A DNA stretch of 64,000 bases from the NCBI RefSeq assembly GCF_020564565.1, contig NZ_JAJCTD010000005.1, positions 62,001 through 126,000 of the forward strand, given 5' to 3'. This document shows positions 35,889 to 44,075 of the stretch, in pieces. The translations under genes and the position numbers were made by a program. The notes beneath the pieces are model-generated. The model ran no database searches. It was not told the DNA's origin and saw only the letters and a list, made by a program, of their open reading frames with translations. The number at the start of each line of letters is the position of its first letter. The first letter of the stretch is position 1. Source of the DNA: Rhodobacter sp. Har01 (GTDB taxonomy: Bacteria; Pseudomonadota; Alphaproteobacteria; Rhodobacterales; Rhodobacteraceae).

Positions 35889-37484
35889 ATGAAACCGCTG
35901 CTGAACACGATCGCCGTGCTGGCCCTGATGGCCGGCCCGGCCCTGGCACAGGACCAGGCCGACCTCGATGCCTTCGGGATCGAGGATGACGGCGCCTCGC
36001 TGGACGCGCTGGTGCCTGACGATGGCGGCGCGGCGCCGATGGTGACGGACCCGGAAGAAGGTGCCGCCCCCGCGGTCGCCGAGGCCCCGCCGGCCGAGGT
36101 CCCCGCCGCCCCGGCGGCCCCCGAAGTCGCCGGTTTCGAGCCGCCCGCCGACTGGTCGGAGAAGTCGCTGGCCGGCTACAGCTTCCGCCATCCGGGCGAC
36201 TGGACGGTGATGCAGGACGAGCATGACACGATCATGATCTTCAACGGCGACATGTCGGCGCAGGAAGGGGCGATGTTCGGCCTGGCGACGGACCGCCCCG
36301 AGAACGTCACCCCGCCCGAGGCGGAGATCCTGTCGGAAACCGCGGTGACGGTGGCCGGCCAGCCGTTTCGGCGGCTGGAAATGACCGCCATGCTGGGCCC
36401 GACCCAGAAGGCCGAGATCCTGATGCTGGTGTCGGACCAGCCGGTGGACGGATCGGACCACCTGCTGGTCACCGGCCTGACGGTGGGGCGCCCGCTGGAC
36501 GACTACCGCGAGGTGATCGGGCAGATGATGGCGACGCTGCGTTACGCGCCGGCGCAGGCCGAGCCGGAAACCGCGCTGGGCGGGCTGGTGGTCTATGCCC
36601 TGCCGGAAGGCTGGAACAAGATCAGCAATGCAAGCGGTTTCGTCATCTATCCGCCGGTCTATTCGGCCTCGATCACCGTGCTGAAGGGCGATGCCGTCAA
36701 CGGGCCCGGCGGTCTCATGTCCGAGATCCCCGCCGATGCCCTGCGCGGCCGTTCCACCGTGCTGGGCAACCCCGCGCAGAGCCTTGCCTGGCAGGGCAGC
36801 AAGGCGGAATACGTGCAGGGCAACGCGATGGTGCCGGGGTATTTCACGCTGCACCTCCTGGACCAGTGTGCGCCGGACGGGCAGGCGCTGGCCGTGGTTG
36901 CGACCGGCGTGCCGGAGACGCTGGAGTCAGAGGAATTCACCGCCGCCCTGGCCGGAATCGGGCTGGCCGAAGGCGTGCAACTGGTGGCCTGCGGAGCGGG
37001 CGCAACCATCGCCCCAGCCGCGCCCTCGGCCGCCCCGGGCGTTGCCGCCGTGCCGCCGCCTCCGGACGGCGCGGGCGCCGCAAGTGGCCTGGCCCTGCCC
37101 GTGCAGGTCGAGGTGGCGGGCGTGACCTACCGCATGCCCGAGGGCTGGCAGATCACCTTCGAGGACCCGGACGAAAAGATGTGGGCCAGCCCCGACGGGC
37201 GCTTCTCGATCATGTCGTTCTGGTGGTTCCCGGACGAACCTCTGTTGGGCTATTCCGATATCGTGTCGGTCGAGAACGTCATCATCGACCACGAGCCGGT
37301 GACCCGGATCGTCCATTCCTACAACAACATCGCGTCGATCCAGAACGTCACCGAACGGGCGCGCGGCGACGGCCGGCGGTTCATCTTCACGCTGGACACC
37401 GGCAGCGCCAGCCAGGACGAGCTGAAGGCCCTGCATGACCAACTGGTCGCGACGCTGCGCTTTGGCGCAGGCTTCGTACCGTAG
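35889..37484 (+). CDS. secreted protein with three PsbP-like/DUF1795-like repeats
   Basis: A 531-residue exported protein: signal peptide (IAVLALMAGPALA) and an acidic Ala/Pro linker (about 30-85). Three related domains follow, each opening with a Y-x-x-P-x-x-W type motif: YSFRHPGDW (about 97), YALPEGW (about 237) and YRMPEGW (about 413). The third is separated from the second by an Ala/Pro linker. This opening resembles PsbP/DUF1795-type domains, but the match is by eye. A TAG ends the frame at 37482, yet the same frame continues with coding character into a fourth, different domain that is broken. Confidence 0.8.
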   Translation: MKPLLNTIAVLALMAGPALAQDQADLDAFGIEDDGASLDALVPDDGGAAPMVTDPEEGAAPAVAEAPPAEVPAAPAAPEVAGFEPPADWSEKSLAGYSFRHPGDWTVMQDEHDTIMIFNGDMSAQEGAMFGLATDRPENVTPPEAEILSETAVTVAGQPFRRLEMTAMLGPTQKAEILMLVSDQPVDGSDHLLVTGLTVGRPLDDYREVIGQMMATLRYAPAQAEPETALGGLVVYALPEGWNKISNASGFVIYPPVYSASITVLKGDAVNGPGGLMSEIPADALRGRSTVLGNPAQSLAWQGSKAEYVQGNAMVPGYFTLHLLDQCAPDGQALAVVATGVPETLESEEFTAALAGIGLAEGVQLVACGAGATIAPAAPSAAPGVAAVPPPPDGAGAASGLALPVQVEVAGVTYRMPEGWQITFEDPDEKMWASPDGRFSIMSFWWFPDEPLLGYSDIVSVENVIIDHEPVTRIVHSYNNIASIQNVTERARGDGRRFIFTLDTGSASQDELKALHDQLVATLRFGAGFVP

Positions 37485-37932
37485 AAGCCGATCGAGTTCG
37501 CTGCGGCGGCTGCCCCGTCTGCGGCCTTGACAGCAGCGCCGGCGGCCGCGCCCTTTGCCCCCGTCGCCGCCAGGGCCGGCTGGACCCGCTATCTGAACCC
37601 GCGCTTTGGCGCCGGCATCGACTATGACGCAAGCCTGTTCCTGCTGCAGCCCGCGTCCGAGAACGGCGAAAGTCAGGCCTTTGGCACCGCCGATGGCCGG
37701 CTATGACCAGGTCAGCTGTGAAGCCGCGGGCAACTCTTGGTATGTGCTGTCGGGATTGAACGGGGGTGACATCTTCTATCGCAAGGTGCTGTTCGACACC
37801 TCCGCCGGCACGATCCACGTCTTCGAGATCACTTATCCGTCCGACCAGAACGGCATCTACGATCCGATGGTCACGCGAATGGCGAAATCCCTGAGTGGGG
37901 CTGACGCTCAAGTCGCCTTTGCAGGGACATAG
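37485..37932 (+). pseudogene. broken C-terminal domain downstream of the triple-repeat protein
   Basis: Immediately after the TAG at 37482-37484 the same frame stays open to a TGA at 37704, with an Ala/Pro linker then WTRYLNPRFGAGIDYDASLF and FGTADGRL. The family-like continuation (GYDQVSCEAAGNSWYVLSG and FYRKVLFDTSAGTIHVFEI) is in a different frame, ending at 37930. Roughly 50 residues expected between the two halves are missing. The nonsense codon, the deletion and the frame change point to loss of a domain once attached to the upstream protein or encoded as a separate gene. Confidence 0.7.
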
Positions 37933-38173
37933 CGGTTTCGCGATGGGCCGCAGGAATGGCCGGTTCCGAAGTTCAGCCGATCCGCGACAGCGGCCGGCAG
38001 CGCAGGGACTTCGGCTGCCCGCCGGAAACCGGACAATGACGCAAAGCTACGGTCTGACGTCTGCGGACCTACGGGACAAGGAGACCAGGACAAGAGGCAG
38101 CGCAGGAACCATGAAGCGGGGTCACGGCCCGCGTTGCGCAGGAAGCTGCGAAGGGTGTGCGCAACCGGTTTCG

Positions 38174-40215
38174 TCACCGCCCACCGTGACGCAGGGTTTC
38201 CATCCCAAGCTTCGTCGCAACGTGCATCCACAGTCGCTGCAGCCGATACGCGTGCAGGTCGTTGAGGATCACGGCCACAGGGTGGCGCGCAGCGCGGCGT
38301 GCCGATCCTCGGCCGAATTGGCGCCAGCCTCGCCGGGGATCAGCTGGAAGGCCGGCAACCGGGCAAACCCGGCCTGTTGGCGAAGCTCCCGGTCGCGTTG
38401 GTCATCCAGCAAGAGCGGGTCGGCAATTGCATCGACCAGCACGCCGGTAGCGCCGTCGCCACAGACGGCGCGCCTGAGGTCGAAAATCGCGCGAGTGTTC
38501 AGCGTTTTCGGGGCCAGGAACCGTTCCGGCCCTACCAAGGTGCTAAGCTGGGCCTGGGCAACCCGGCCGACCGTCTGATAGATGCCGAGCGGACTTTCGA
38601 TGTGCCGCATGACCGGATTGTCGGTCGCAAGGTTCTGCACGTCATGGATGTTTGCTTTCTCCAGCCGGAACGCCACGACGGGGATCAACCCCGTCAAGCA
38701 GCGTCAGCGGCACGATCTTCGTGCGCGCTTCCTGTTCGGTGTGACGGTCCTTGAAGGGAAGGCCGGTCTTGCACAGGACATGCTGCAACCCATTGTCCGG
38801 CAGGAACCCCAGGGCGAAAGCGATCAGCAGCCAGGGCCAGGTCAGGCCCCGTTCCGGATCGTGACTTGACGAGGCCGCCGCCGGCTTGGTGATGGAAAGC
38901 CAGTCGGTCCACACTCCGGCGAAGGCCTCGGCACTTGCGGTCACGCGGAAGAGGACGATGGCAAGGATCACCGACAAGACCATATGTGCAAAGGCGTGCA
39001 GGAAGGTCACGGTCGCCGGGTCGAACTTGACCACAGCCCGCAGAAACAGCCGAAGCGTGAAGAGATCCGCGCCCGCGAAGGCAAGGCCGGCGACGGTCAG
39101 GACGTTGAGATGATGTGCGTCGAGGGAGGCCTGCGACCCAAGGATGCCGTTGCCCTCTCCGCCGACGAAAAGGAGGCTCGCGCGAAGCCAGCTCCCGCGG
39201 ACTCCATGCAGGGGATCGCGCAGAACAGCGGCATCCAGTCGGCGTGCAGCAACGGGGGGAAACGCGGGATGTCGGCGATGGATGGTGTGGCCTCCGACGA
39301 CGGCAGGTCGACGAGGCAGATGCCGCGGACGAATTCGAAGCAATGGATCTGAATCGAACCGCCGGTCGTTTCCATGTCGAACAGCCAGGCGATGATCGAG
39401 AAGGGCGTCATCACCGAAAGGAACAGCGCGGCGAACTGGGGCACCTGGAGCGGTGACGGTTCCGTCCGTCCCGGCAGCGCCGCGTATCCGGCACAGGGGA
39501 CGGCGATGAGCGCGACAAGACAAACCGCGGATCCCGCGATGCCGCTGACGATGCGTTTCATGGTTGGGTCCGCCCTTGTCTGTAAGCCGAAGATGCCGGC
39601 AAGGCGGCGGAAGATGTCGATCGGGCGTTGCGCCTCCGCGAAGGCCTGCGCCCGTTGGTCGAGTTTGCGCCGCACTGCGGCGGCTTCGGCACTGAGGTCT
39701 CGGAGTGCGGCGATCGGCCCGGCCAGCGACGTTGCCAGCATGACCCTGTTTCGCGGCTCGGCCACCTTCGGGCGTGCGCGCGACAACCGGTTCGCTTCCA
39801 GCATCAGGCTGCGACCGAGGTGTTCCTCTCTGGCCTCGAACGCCTGCCGTGCCCTGGCGCGGATCGCGGGCAGGGCGCCCTTGCGGCCGTGACTGAGCAT
39901 GTCGATTTCACCATGGGCAGCGATGACCTCTGCTTCCGTTGGCCTAGCTTCCTTCGTTGCGGGCGAGGTCGCCTCGGCCGATTTGATGGCGACAAGCGCC
40001 GCATGAAGCGCTGCGACCGCCGCGGGATGTGCGGCGGCATCGCCCGCGGCCGTGGCATCAAGAACTCGGGCTTCGGCCTCTTCGAGCCTGGTCTGCGCCG
40101 CCGGCAGGCCGCCTTGTGCCCGGTCGAGAAAGGCGGCCGCGGGCCCGATGATCGCTTCGATCACCGGATCCGCGCGCCGGAGGACTTTCTGATCGACTGC
40201 CTTGAGCGCGGCGTC
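38174..40215 (-). pseudogene. multiply frameshifted membrane protein gene
   Basis: A minus-strand reading needs three frame changes. Frame A (about 40215-39180) has a long helical, Ala/Arg/Glu-rich region (AAFLDRAQGGLPAAQTRLEE, AEARVLDATAAGDAAAHPAA), then membrane segments beginning MKRIVSGIAGSAVCLVALIA. Frame B (about 39175-38680) has NVLTVAGLAFAGADLFTLRL and AFAHMVLSVILAIVLF. Frame C (about 38680-38290) has VMRHIESPLGIYQTVGRVAQ and GERxLA-like ERFLAPKTLNTRAIF. A last shift gives AVILNDLHAYRLQRLWMHVA, ending at TGA 38174. The parts join smoothly at each break. The original protein was probably about 650 residues with at least five transmembrane helices. No family name is offered. Confidence 0.65.
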
Positions 40216-40259
40216 CAGGAATCGCTGCCGGTGGATGTCTACCGGCGGCCGCTGCAGCC

Positions 40260-40864
40260 GATCGCCGGTGCCGAACCTGTCGCTCTGGTGGTCCAGGCGT
40301 TCAACGCGTCGGGCGCACAAATGGGTTTGCGGGTGCGGATCGAGCAGGGCCAGACGGGCAGGACGCTGTGGTCCGGGGTGCGGATCATGCTCTGCAACGG
40401 CGCCCCGCCGGTCGACCACCACGATATCCTGCCGTTGACGTTCGAGGCGACGGAGGCGCTTGCGGACACGCTTCTTCTCGACAGGGTGCGCAACCGGATG
40501 CCCCTTGACGCGGCCCTGATGGCACGGAATGCCATCTGCAAGACCCTGATCAGGTCGGAAGGCGAGATCGCCCAGGCGGAAGATCACTCGAGGAAGCCCA
40601 TCAACACCAGCTGCGCGCGAATGACATCGCATCCCGGTTTCCGATCCGACATTTCGTCCGCGCCTGCGTTACCTCGCCGCGCTTTGCGCGTCGCAAGGTG
40701 AAGTGGAGGTTGCTGCACGGTATGTGCAAAGGCTTCGCAGCATCGAACCGGGGTTCTCTCTGGACCGGATGGTGCGCGACGATGCCTATCCGGTCGCCGC
40801 GCTTCGACGCAGCGGCATCCTGGGCCACAGCGCCTTGCGCGACCTTGCCCGTGGTGCCTTGTGA
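40260..40864 (+). pseudogene. relic of a TPR / adenylate-cyclase-like regulatory protein
   Basis: Plus-strand frame 1 (about 40270-40600) reads VALVVQAFNASGAQMGLRVR then TGRTLWSGVRIMLCNGAPPV, a pattern like the TolB/CadC-type domain in TPR-containing cyclase-like regulators. From about 40640 frame 2 reads RLRYLAALCASQGEVEVAAR, YVQRLRSIEPGFSLDRMVRD and DAYPVAALRRSGIL, the usual C-terminal TPR tail, and stops at 40862-40864. The several hundred residues of TPRs between the parts are missing and the frame differs. The N-terminus is also gone. Confidence 0.6.
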
Positions 40865-41243
40865 CCGGGGGCTATGCTGCGCAAGGCCGGTGGCGCGCGC
40901 GGCTTGACCCGCACGGTCAGACGTCGCTGGCCTCGGCAGACTCGGATGCCCTGGCGGATCACAGCAACGCCCGGCACCCTGGCCTGAATCGCGCGGGGTC
41001 TGCCGGTCGGGCGGGTGTCTTGAAGCTGGTCGCCCGCGGCCCGATCTTGCGCGGGCGTCCGCCGGCGCAGGGGTTTCTTTCGATCGATGGCTTGTTTTTT
41101 GCCTCAAAAAGGCGCATGTGGACCGGGCGACACCACTCGATCATCGAACTTCTGTCTCCTCACGGCTTCAGCAATCGATCTTCCTCGTGACGAAGCCGGG
41201 CCATCGCATACTGCGGGTGGCGACTAAGACAGGAGTATTCACG
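40865..41243 (+). other. 379-bp region without recognisable gene; leader of the cold-shock gene
   Basis: No protein family was recognised in this gap. The right part is relatively AT-rich, with a small GCCT-CAAAA-AGGC hairpin at about 41091-41103 preceded (not followed) by a T run, so it is not a plus-strand terminator. Cold-shock genes commonly have long structured 5' leaders, and the last 100-150 bp may serve that role here (inference). Confidence 0.4.
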
Positions 41244-41450
41244 ATGGCCAATGGCACCGTGAAATGGTTCAACAACACCAAGGGTTTCGGTTTCATCGCG
41301 CCGGAAGGCGGGTCGAAGGACGTGTTCGTCCACATTTCGGCGATGGAACGTGCGGGCATCCGTGATCTGGCCGACGGCCAGGCCGTGACGTTCGACATCG
41401 AGCGTGGCCGTGACGGCCGCGAATCGGCGATCAACCTGGCGCTGGCCTGA
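41244..41450 (+). CDS. cold-shock protein (CspA family)
   Basis: A 68-residue single cold-shock domain with both RNA-binding motifs: RNP1 [10 protein letters not shown] and RNP2 VFVHISAM. The first residues [15 protein letters not shown] are nearly invariant in alphaproteobacterial CspA proteins. AGGAG lies eight bases before the ATG. It acts as an RNA chaperone in the cytoplasm. The gene is monocistronic, bounded by a strong terminator 34 bp after its stop. Confidence 0.95.
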   Translation: MANGTVKWFNNTKGFGFIAPEGGSKDVFVHISAMERAGIRDLADGQAVTFDIERGRDGRESAINLALA

Positions 41451-41483
41451 TCTTTCAGGCGCCGCACAGGCGACAATCCGGGA

Positions 41484-41511
41484 AGGGGTGGCCTCAGGGC
41501 CACCCCTTTTT
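41484..41511 (+). terminator. rho-independent terminator of the cold-shock gene
   Basis: A perfect 10-bp GC-rich stem (AGGGGTGGCC / GGCCACCCCT) with a 4-base loop TCAG is followed by a run of T residues. It sits 34 bp after the cold-shock stop codon. Confidence 0.9.
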
Positions 41512-41612
41512 GCTGTCCGGCAGTCTGGCCTGCGCCGGCAACGCGAGTCGCCTTGCGGAAGCGGCGGTCAAGGTCCAGCGGTGGGGCCGGGGACGGTCCG
41601 GGCACCGCCGGC

Positions 41613-42620
41613 TCAGTCGATCACATGACGCAGGCGCTGGCCGCGCAGGCCCTTGCGGCAGACCGGGCAGAGGTCAGCCTCGGCCTGAGGACTGCCTTCG
41701 GGAAGGTATGTGGTGACCCCGCAACCCGGGCAATGGAAGGCGATCAGGCGCAGCGGGTCTGCCGCGGGGGCAAGGCGGTCAAGGACGATGGCCGTGTCGC
41801 TGCAGACGTCGAGGCAAAGCCGGCAGCCGGTGCAAAGGGCCGGATCGGTAGCATAGGCCAGACCGCCGGTCTGGTCTCGCATCAGGCTGATGGCGCCGGT
41901 CGGGCAGACCATCGTGCAGGCGTTGCAGCCGGTGCAGGCCGATGGCAGGATCCGCGGTACATCGGCAAACAGCCGGCCCGTGCCTTCGCCCAGGCCCTGC
42001 ACGCGCGCCAGAGCGGGCGGCAGGGCGGTGCGGCGCGGCGGGCTGGCGGTGGTCAACCCGAACATCCGCCGGCGGGCGGCGTCAGGCTCTGCCGCATCGC
42101 CCGGCCGCAACCGGGCCGCGCCGCGAGGGGGCGCCAGGGCGCTGCGGAAGCCAAGCGCCGGCAACCCGCGCGAGGCGAGCAGCGCGTTGAAGGCGGCAAC
42201 GCGGGCATCGAGCGGCAGCCCGGCGCCGTCAGGGCAGGTGGCGCAGTCGGCCGTCAGGCAGGCGACGCGACGCAGTCCAGACAGCCAGAACCGCGCCAGG
42301 GTTTCCATTCCGATGGCCTGCAGGCAGAGCGGCGCCCCACCGCGATGGCCCAGCGGGTGGCGCGGACAGGCCAGCCAGGCCTCGACCGCGGTGCGGCGGT
42401 CTGGCACCGGCCGATCGATCCCGCCAAGGCTGATGGCCTCGGCCGGGCAGGCTGCGGCGCAGGCGCCGCAAGAGGAGCAGGCGGAGGGGTCCAGCTCAAG
42501 CCCGTCGTCGCTTGCCGTCAGGGCGGCGCGCGGGCAGGCCTGGGCGCAAGCCGAACAGGTGGCCCTGGCCAGCCGGCCAAGGCTGCACCGATCTGCATCG
42601 ATGACGGGCGTTCGGCTCAT
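41613..42620 (-). CDS. multi-cluster 4Fe-4S ferredoxin-like protein with zinc-ribbon tail
   Basis: A 335-residue cytoplasmic-type protein with two pairs of ferredoxin motifs. Near the N-terminus are CSACAQACPRAAL and CSSCGACAAACPAEAISL; near residue 230-280 are CTGCNACTMVCPTGAISL and CTGCRLCLDVCSDTAIV. A middle segment has CLTADCATCPDGAG. The C-terminus has CPGCG and CPVC, a rubredoxin or zinc-ribbon-like knuckle. There is no signal peptide. It is the last gene of the molybdoenzyme operon and could carry electrons or help assemble FeS clusters (comparable to NapF-type proteins). The exact role is unknown. Confidence 0.85.
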   Translation of the reverse strand: MSRTPVIDADRCSLGRLARATCSACAQACPRAALTASDDGLELDPSACSSCGACAAACPAEAISLGGIDRPVPDRRTAVEAWLACPRHPLGHRGGAPLCLQAIGMETLARFWLSGLRRVACLTADCATCPDGAGLPLDARVAAFNALLASRGLPALGFRSALAPPRGAARLRPGDAAEPDAARRRMFGLTTASPPRRTALPPALARVQGLGEGTGRLFADVPRILPSACTGCNACTMVCPTGAISLMRDQTGGLAYATDPALCTGCRLCLDVCSDTAIVLDRLAPAADPLRLIAFHCPGCGVTTYLPEGSPQAEADLCPVCRKGLRGQRLRHVID

Positions 42621-42629
42621 GATCCTGAC

Positions 42630-43397
42630 TTACCAGCTTTCCGAGAGGCCCGGCACGAAGGGACGCTCTTCCTCGGCGCGGGCCTGACGGTCGGCGCGAA
42701 GGGCCTCGGTCGTCCAGGCGTGGGCGAGAATCTGCACCGGCCGGCCGGAGGCCCTGGCCAGATCGTCGCGCAGGGCCAGCAGCAGCCCGCGGGTCAGCAG
42801 CGCGACCCCAGCCAGGAAGGGCTGCCGCGACCGGCTGGCGATGCGCAGGCAGAAATCCGGCAGCCAGGGCAGCAGGTGACGGTCAAGGAAGACCTCGGCA
42901 TCGGCCAGCGCCTGCGGCGTGCCCAAGCCCAGAAGGTGGGCCACGAAGCGAAGTTCGGGCACCAGGTGATCATCGGCCCGCTTGCGCCAGTCGGGCACCG
43001 ACAGGCCGTAATGGGCATAGAAGGCGCGCACCTCGAACATCGGTTCCTGGCGTTCCAGGTGGTCCTCGGTCAGCCAGACCGAGCCGGAGGGCGCGGCACG
43101 GAAGCCGTGGTTCAGGTAGGCGTCGGCGTAGTCGGCGGCCAGTTCGTCCAGCGCTGCGGCGGGCAGCGGTTGCGGCATCTGGTCCAGCACCTGGGCAAAG
43201 CCGGCAGCCAGGGCCGCATCGGCGCGACCCTCCAGCAGGGCCTCGGCCACTTCGGCATAGCCGCCCTGCCGCAGCGCGTCGATCAGCGCTGCGTCGGGTT
43301 CGGCGTCGTGCAGCCGGATCAGCGGCGCCAGCGCCTCGGCCCAAAGGGCAAAGTGCTGCGCGACGTCGTCCCCGAGCGGCGCGAAGTCTTCAGCCAT
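42630..43397 (-). CDS. TorD/DmsD-family molybdoenzyme chaperone
   Basis: A 255-residue all-helical protein. The TorD-type signature appears as LAADYADAYLNHGF, PSGSVWLTEDHLERQEPMFE and the DHLVPELRFVAHLLGLG helix (the conserved E-x-x-D/H pattern binding the Tat signal). These chaperones hold the Mo subunit until cofactor insertion is done. It overlaps the FeS-subunit gene by 8 bp and lies beside the Mo subunit, its expected client. Confidence 0.88.
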   Translation of the reverse strand: MAEDFAPLGDDVAQHFALWAEALAPLIRLHDAEPDAALIDALRQGGYAEVAEALLEGRADAALAAGFAQVLDQMPQPLPAAALDELAADYADAYLNHGFRAAPSGSVWLTEDHLERQEPMFEVRAFYAHYGLSVPDWRKRADDHLVPELRFVAHLLGLGTPQALADAEVFLDRHLLPWLPDFCLRIASRSRQPFLAGVALLTRGLLLALRDDLARASGRPVQILAHAWTTEALRADRQARAEEERPFVPGLSESW

Positions 43398-44064
43398 TGT
43401 CCACCCGGCCCTTGGAATGCGGCACGAAGCGGATCGAGGGGTTGGTCAGGTTCGGGTCGGCCATCGCCTTGACCTGGCGCACCAGCGTGTCGTTCTGCCC
43501 CACCGCCTTGGTGTCCCAGGTGCCGGCGTCGATCTGGTCGATCGGGCCGATGTCCAGCACCCGCATCATGCAGGCGGCCACGCAGTAGGGCTTGCGGCCG
43601 ACCTCAAGCTCATCAATGCACATGTTGCACTTCTGGACGATGTTCAGTTCCACGTTGAACTGCGGCGCGCCGTAGGGGCAGGCGGCCTCGCACTTGCGGC
43701 AGCCGATGCACAGCGTGCTGTCGATGTCGACCACGCCGTTGTCCTGGCGTTTCCAGATCGCGCCGGTGGGGCAGGCCGGCAGGCAGGCCGGCTCGGCGCA
43801 ATGGTTGCAGGACATGTTCACCTTGAAGGCGAACACCTCGGGGTAGATGCCGCCCTCGATGTATTGCACCCGGCGGAAGCGTGGGCCGGCGGGCAGACCG
43901 TTCTTGTCCTTGCAGGCGATCTCGCAGGCGCGGCAGCCGATGCAATCGACGTTGTGGTGGATGAAGCCGAACTGCTGATCCGGCACCACCGGCACATAGA
44001 CCTCGCGCTTCTTCTTCAGCACGGCGGCCTTGATCTTGCCCTTGTCCAGGTTGGTGTTTCCCAT
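43390..44064 (-). CDS. four-cluster 4Fe-4S subunit of molybdoenzyme (DmsB/PhsB-like)
   Basis: A 224-residue electron-transfer subunit. Sixteen Cys fall into four motifs: CIGCRACEIACKDKNGLP, CNHCAEPACLPACPTGAIW, CIGCRKCEAACPYG and CNMCIDELEVGRKPYCVAAC. This is the DmsB/NrfC/PhsB layout. There is no own signal peptide, so it would be exported bound to the Tat substrate. It lies 11 bp downstream of the Mo subunit. It would pass electrons between the Mo subunit and the cytochrome. Confidence 0.93.
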   Translation of the reverse strand: MGNTNLDKGKIKAAVLKKKREVYVPVVPDQQFGFIHHNVDCIGCRACEIACKDKNGLPAGPRFRRVQYIEGGIYPEVFAFKVNMSCNHCAEPACLPACPTGAIWKRQDNGVVDIDSTLCIGCRKCEAACPYGAPQFNVELNIVQKCNMCIDELEVGRKPYCVAACMMRVLDIGPIDQIDAGTWDTKAVGQNDTLVRQVKAMADPNLTNPSIRFVPHSKGRVDNG

Positions 44065-44075
44065 GACCCCGCCCC

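Noticed and set aside
33981..36854. A 957-codon open frame on the minus strand opposite the two secreted-protein genes
   Set aside because: It is antisense to well-supported genes with signal peptides and SD sites, has biased Arg/His/Gly composition and matches no family. It is a by-product of GC-rich codon positions.
37908..38231. Minus-strand open frame of 107 codons between the broken domain and the membrane pseudogene
   Set aside because: No SD, no recognisable motif, and it overlaps the coding relic; kept as non-coding.
41090..41105. Hairpin GCCT-CAAAA-AGGC as terminator
   Set aside because: The T run lies before the stem on the plus strand and an A run after it on the minus strand. 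The stem is only 4 bp.
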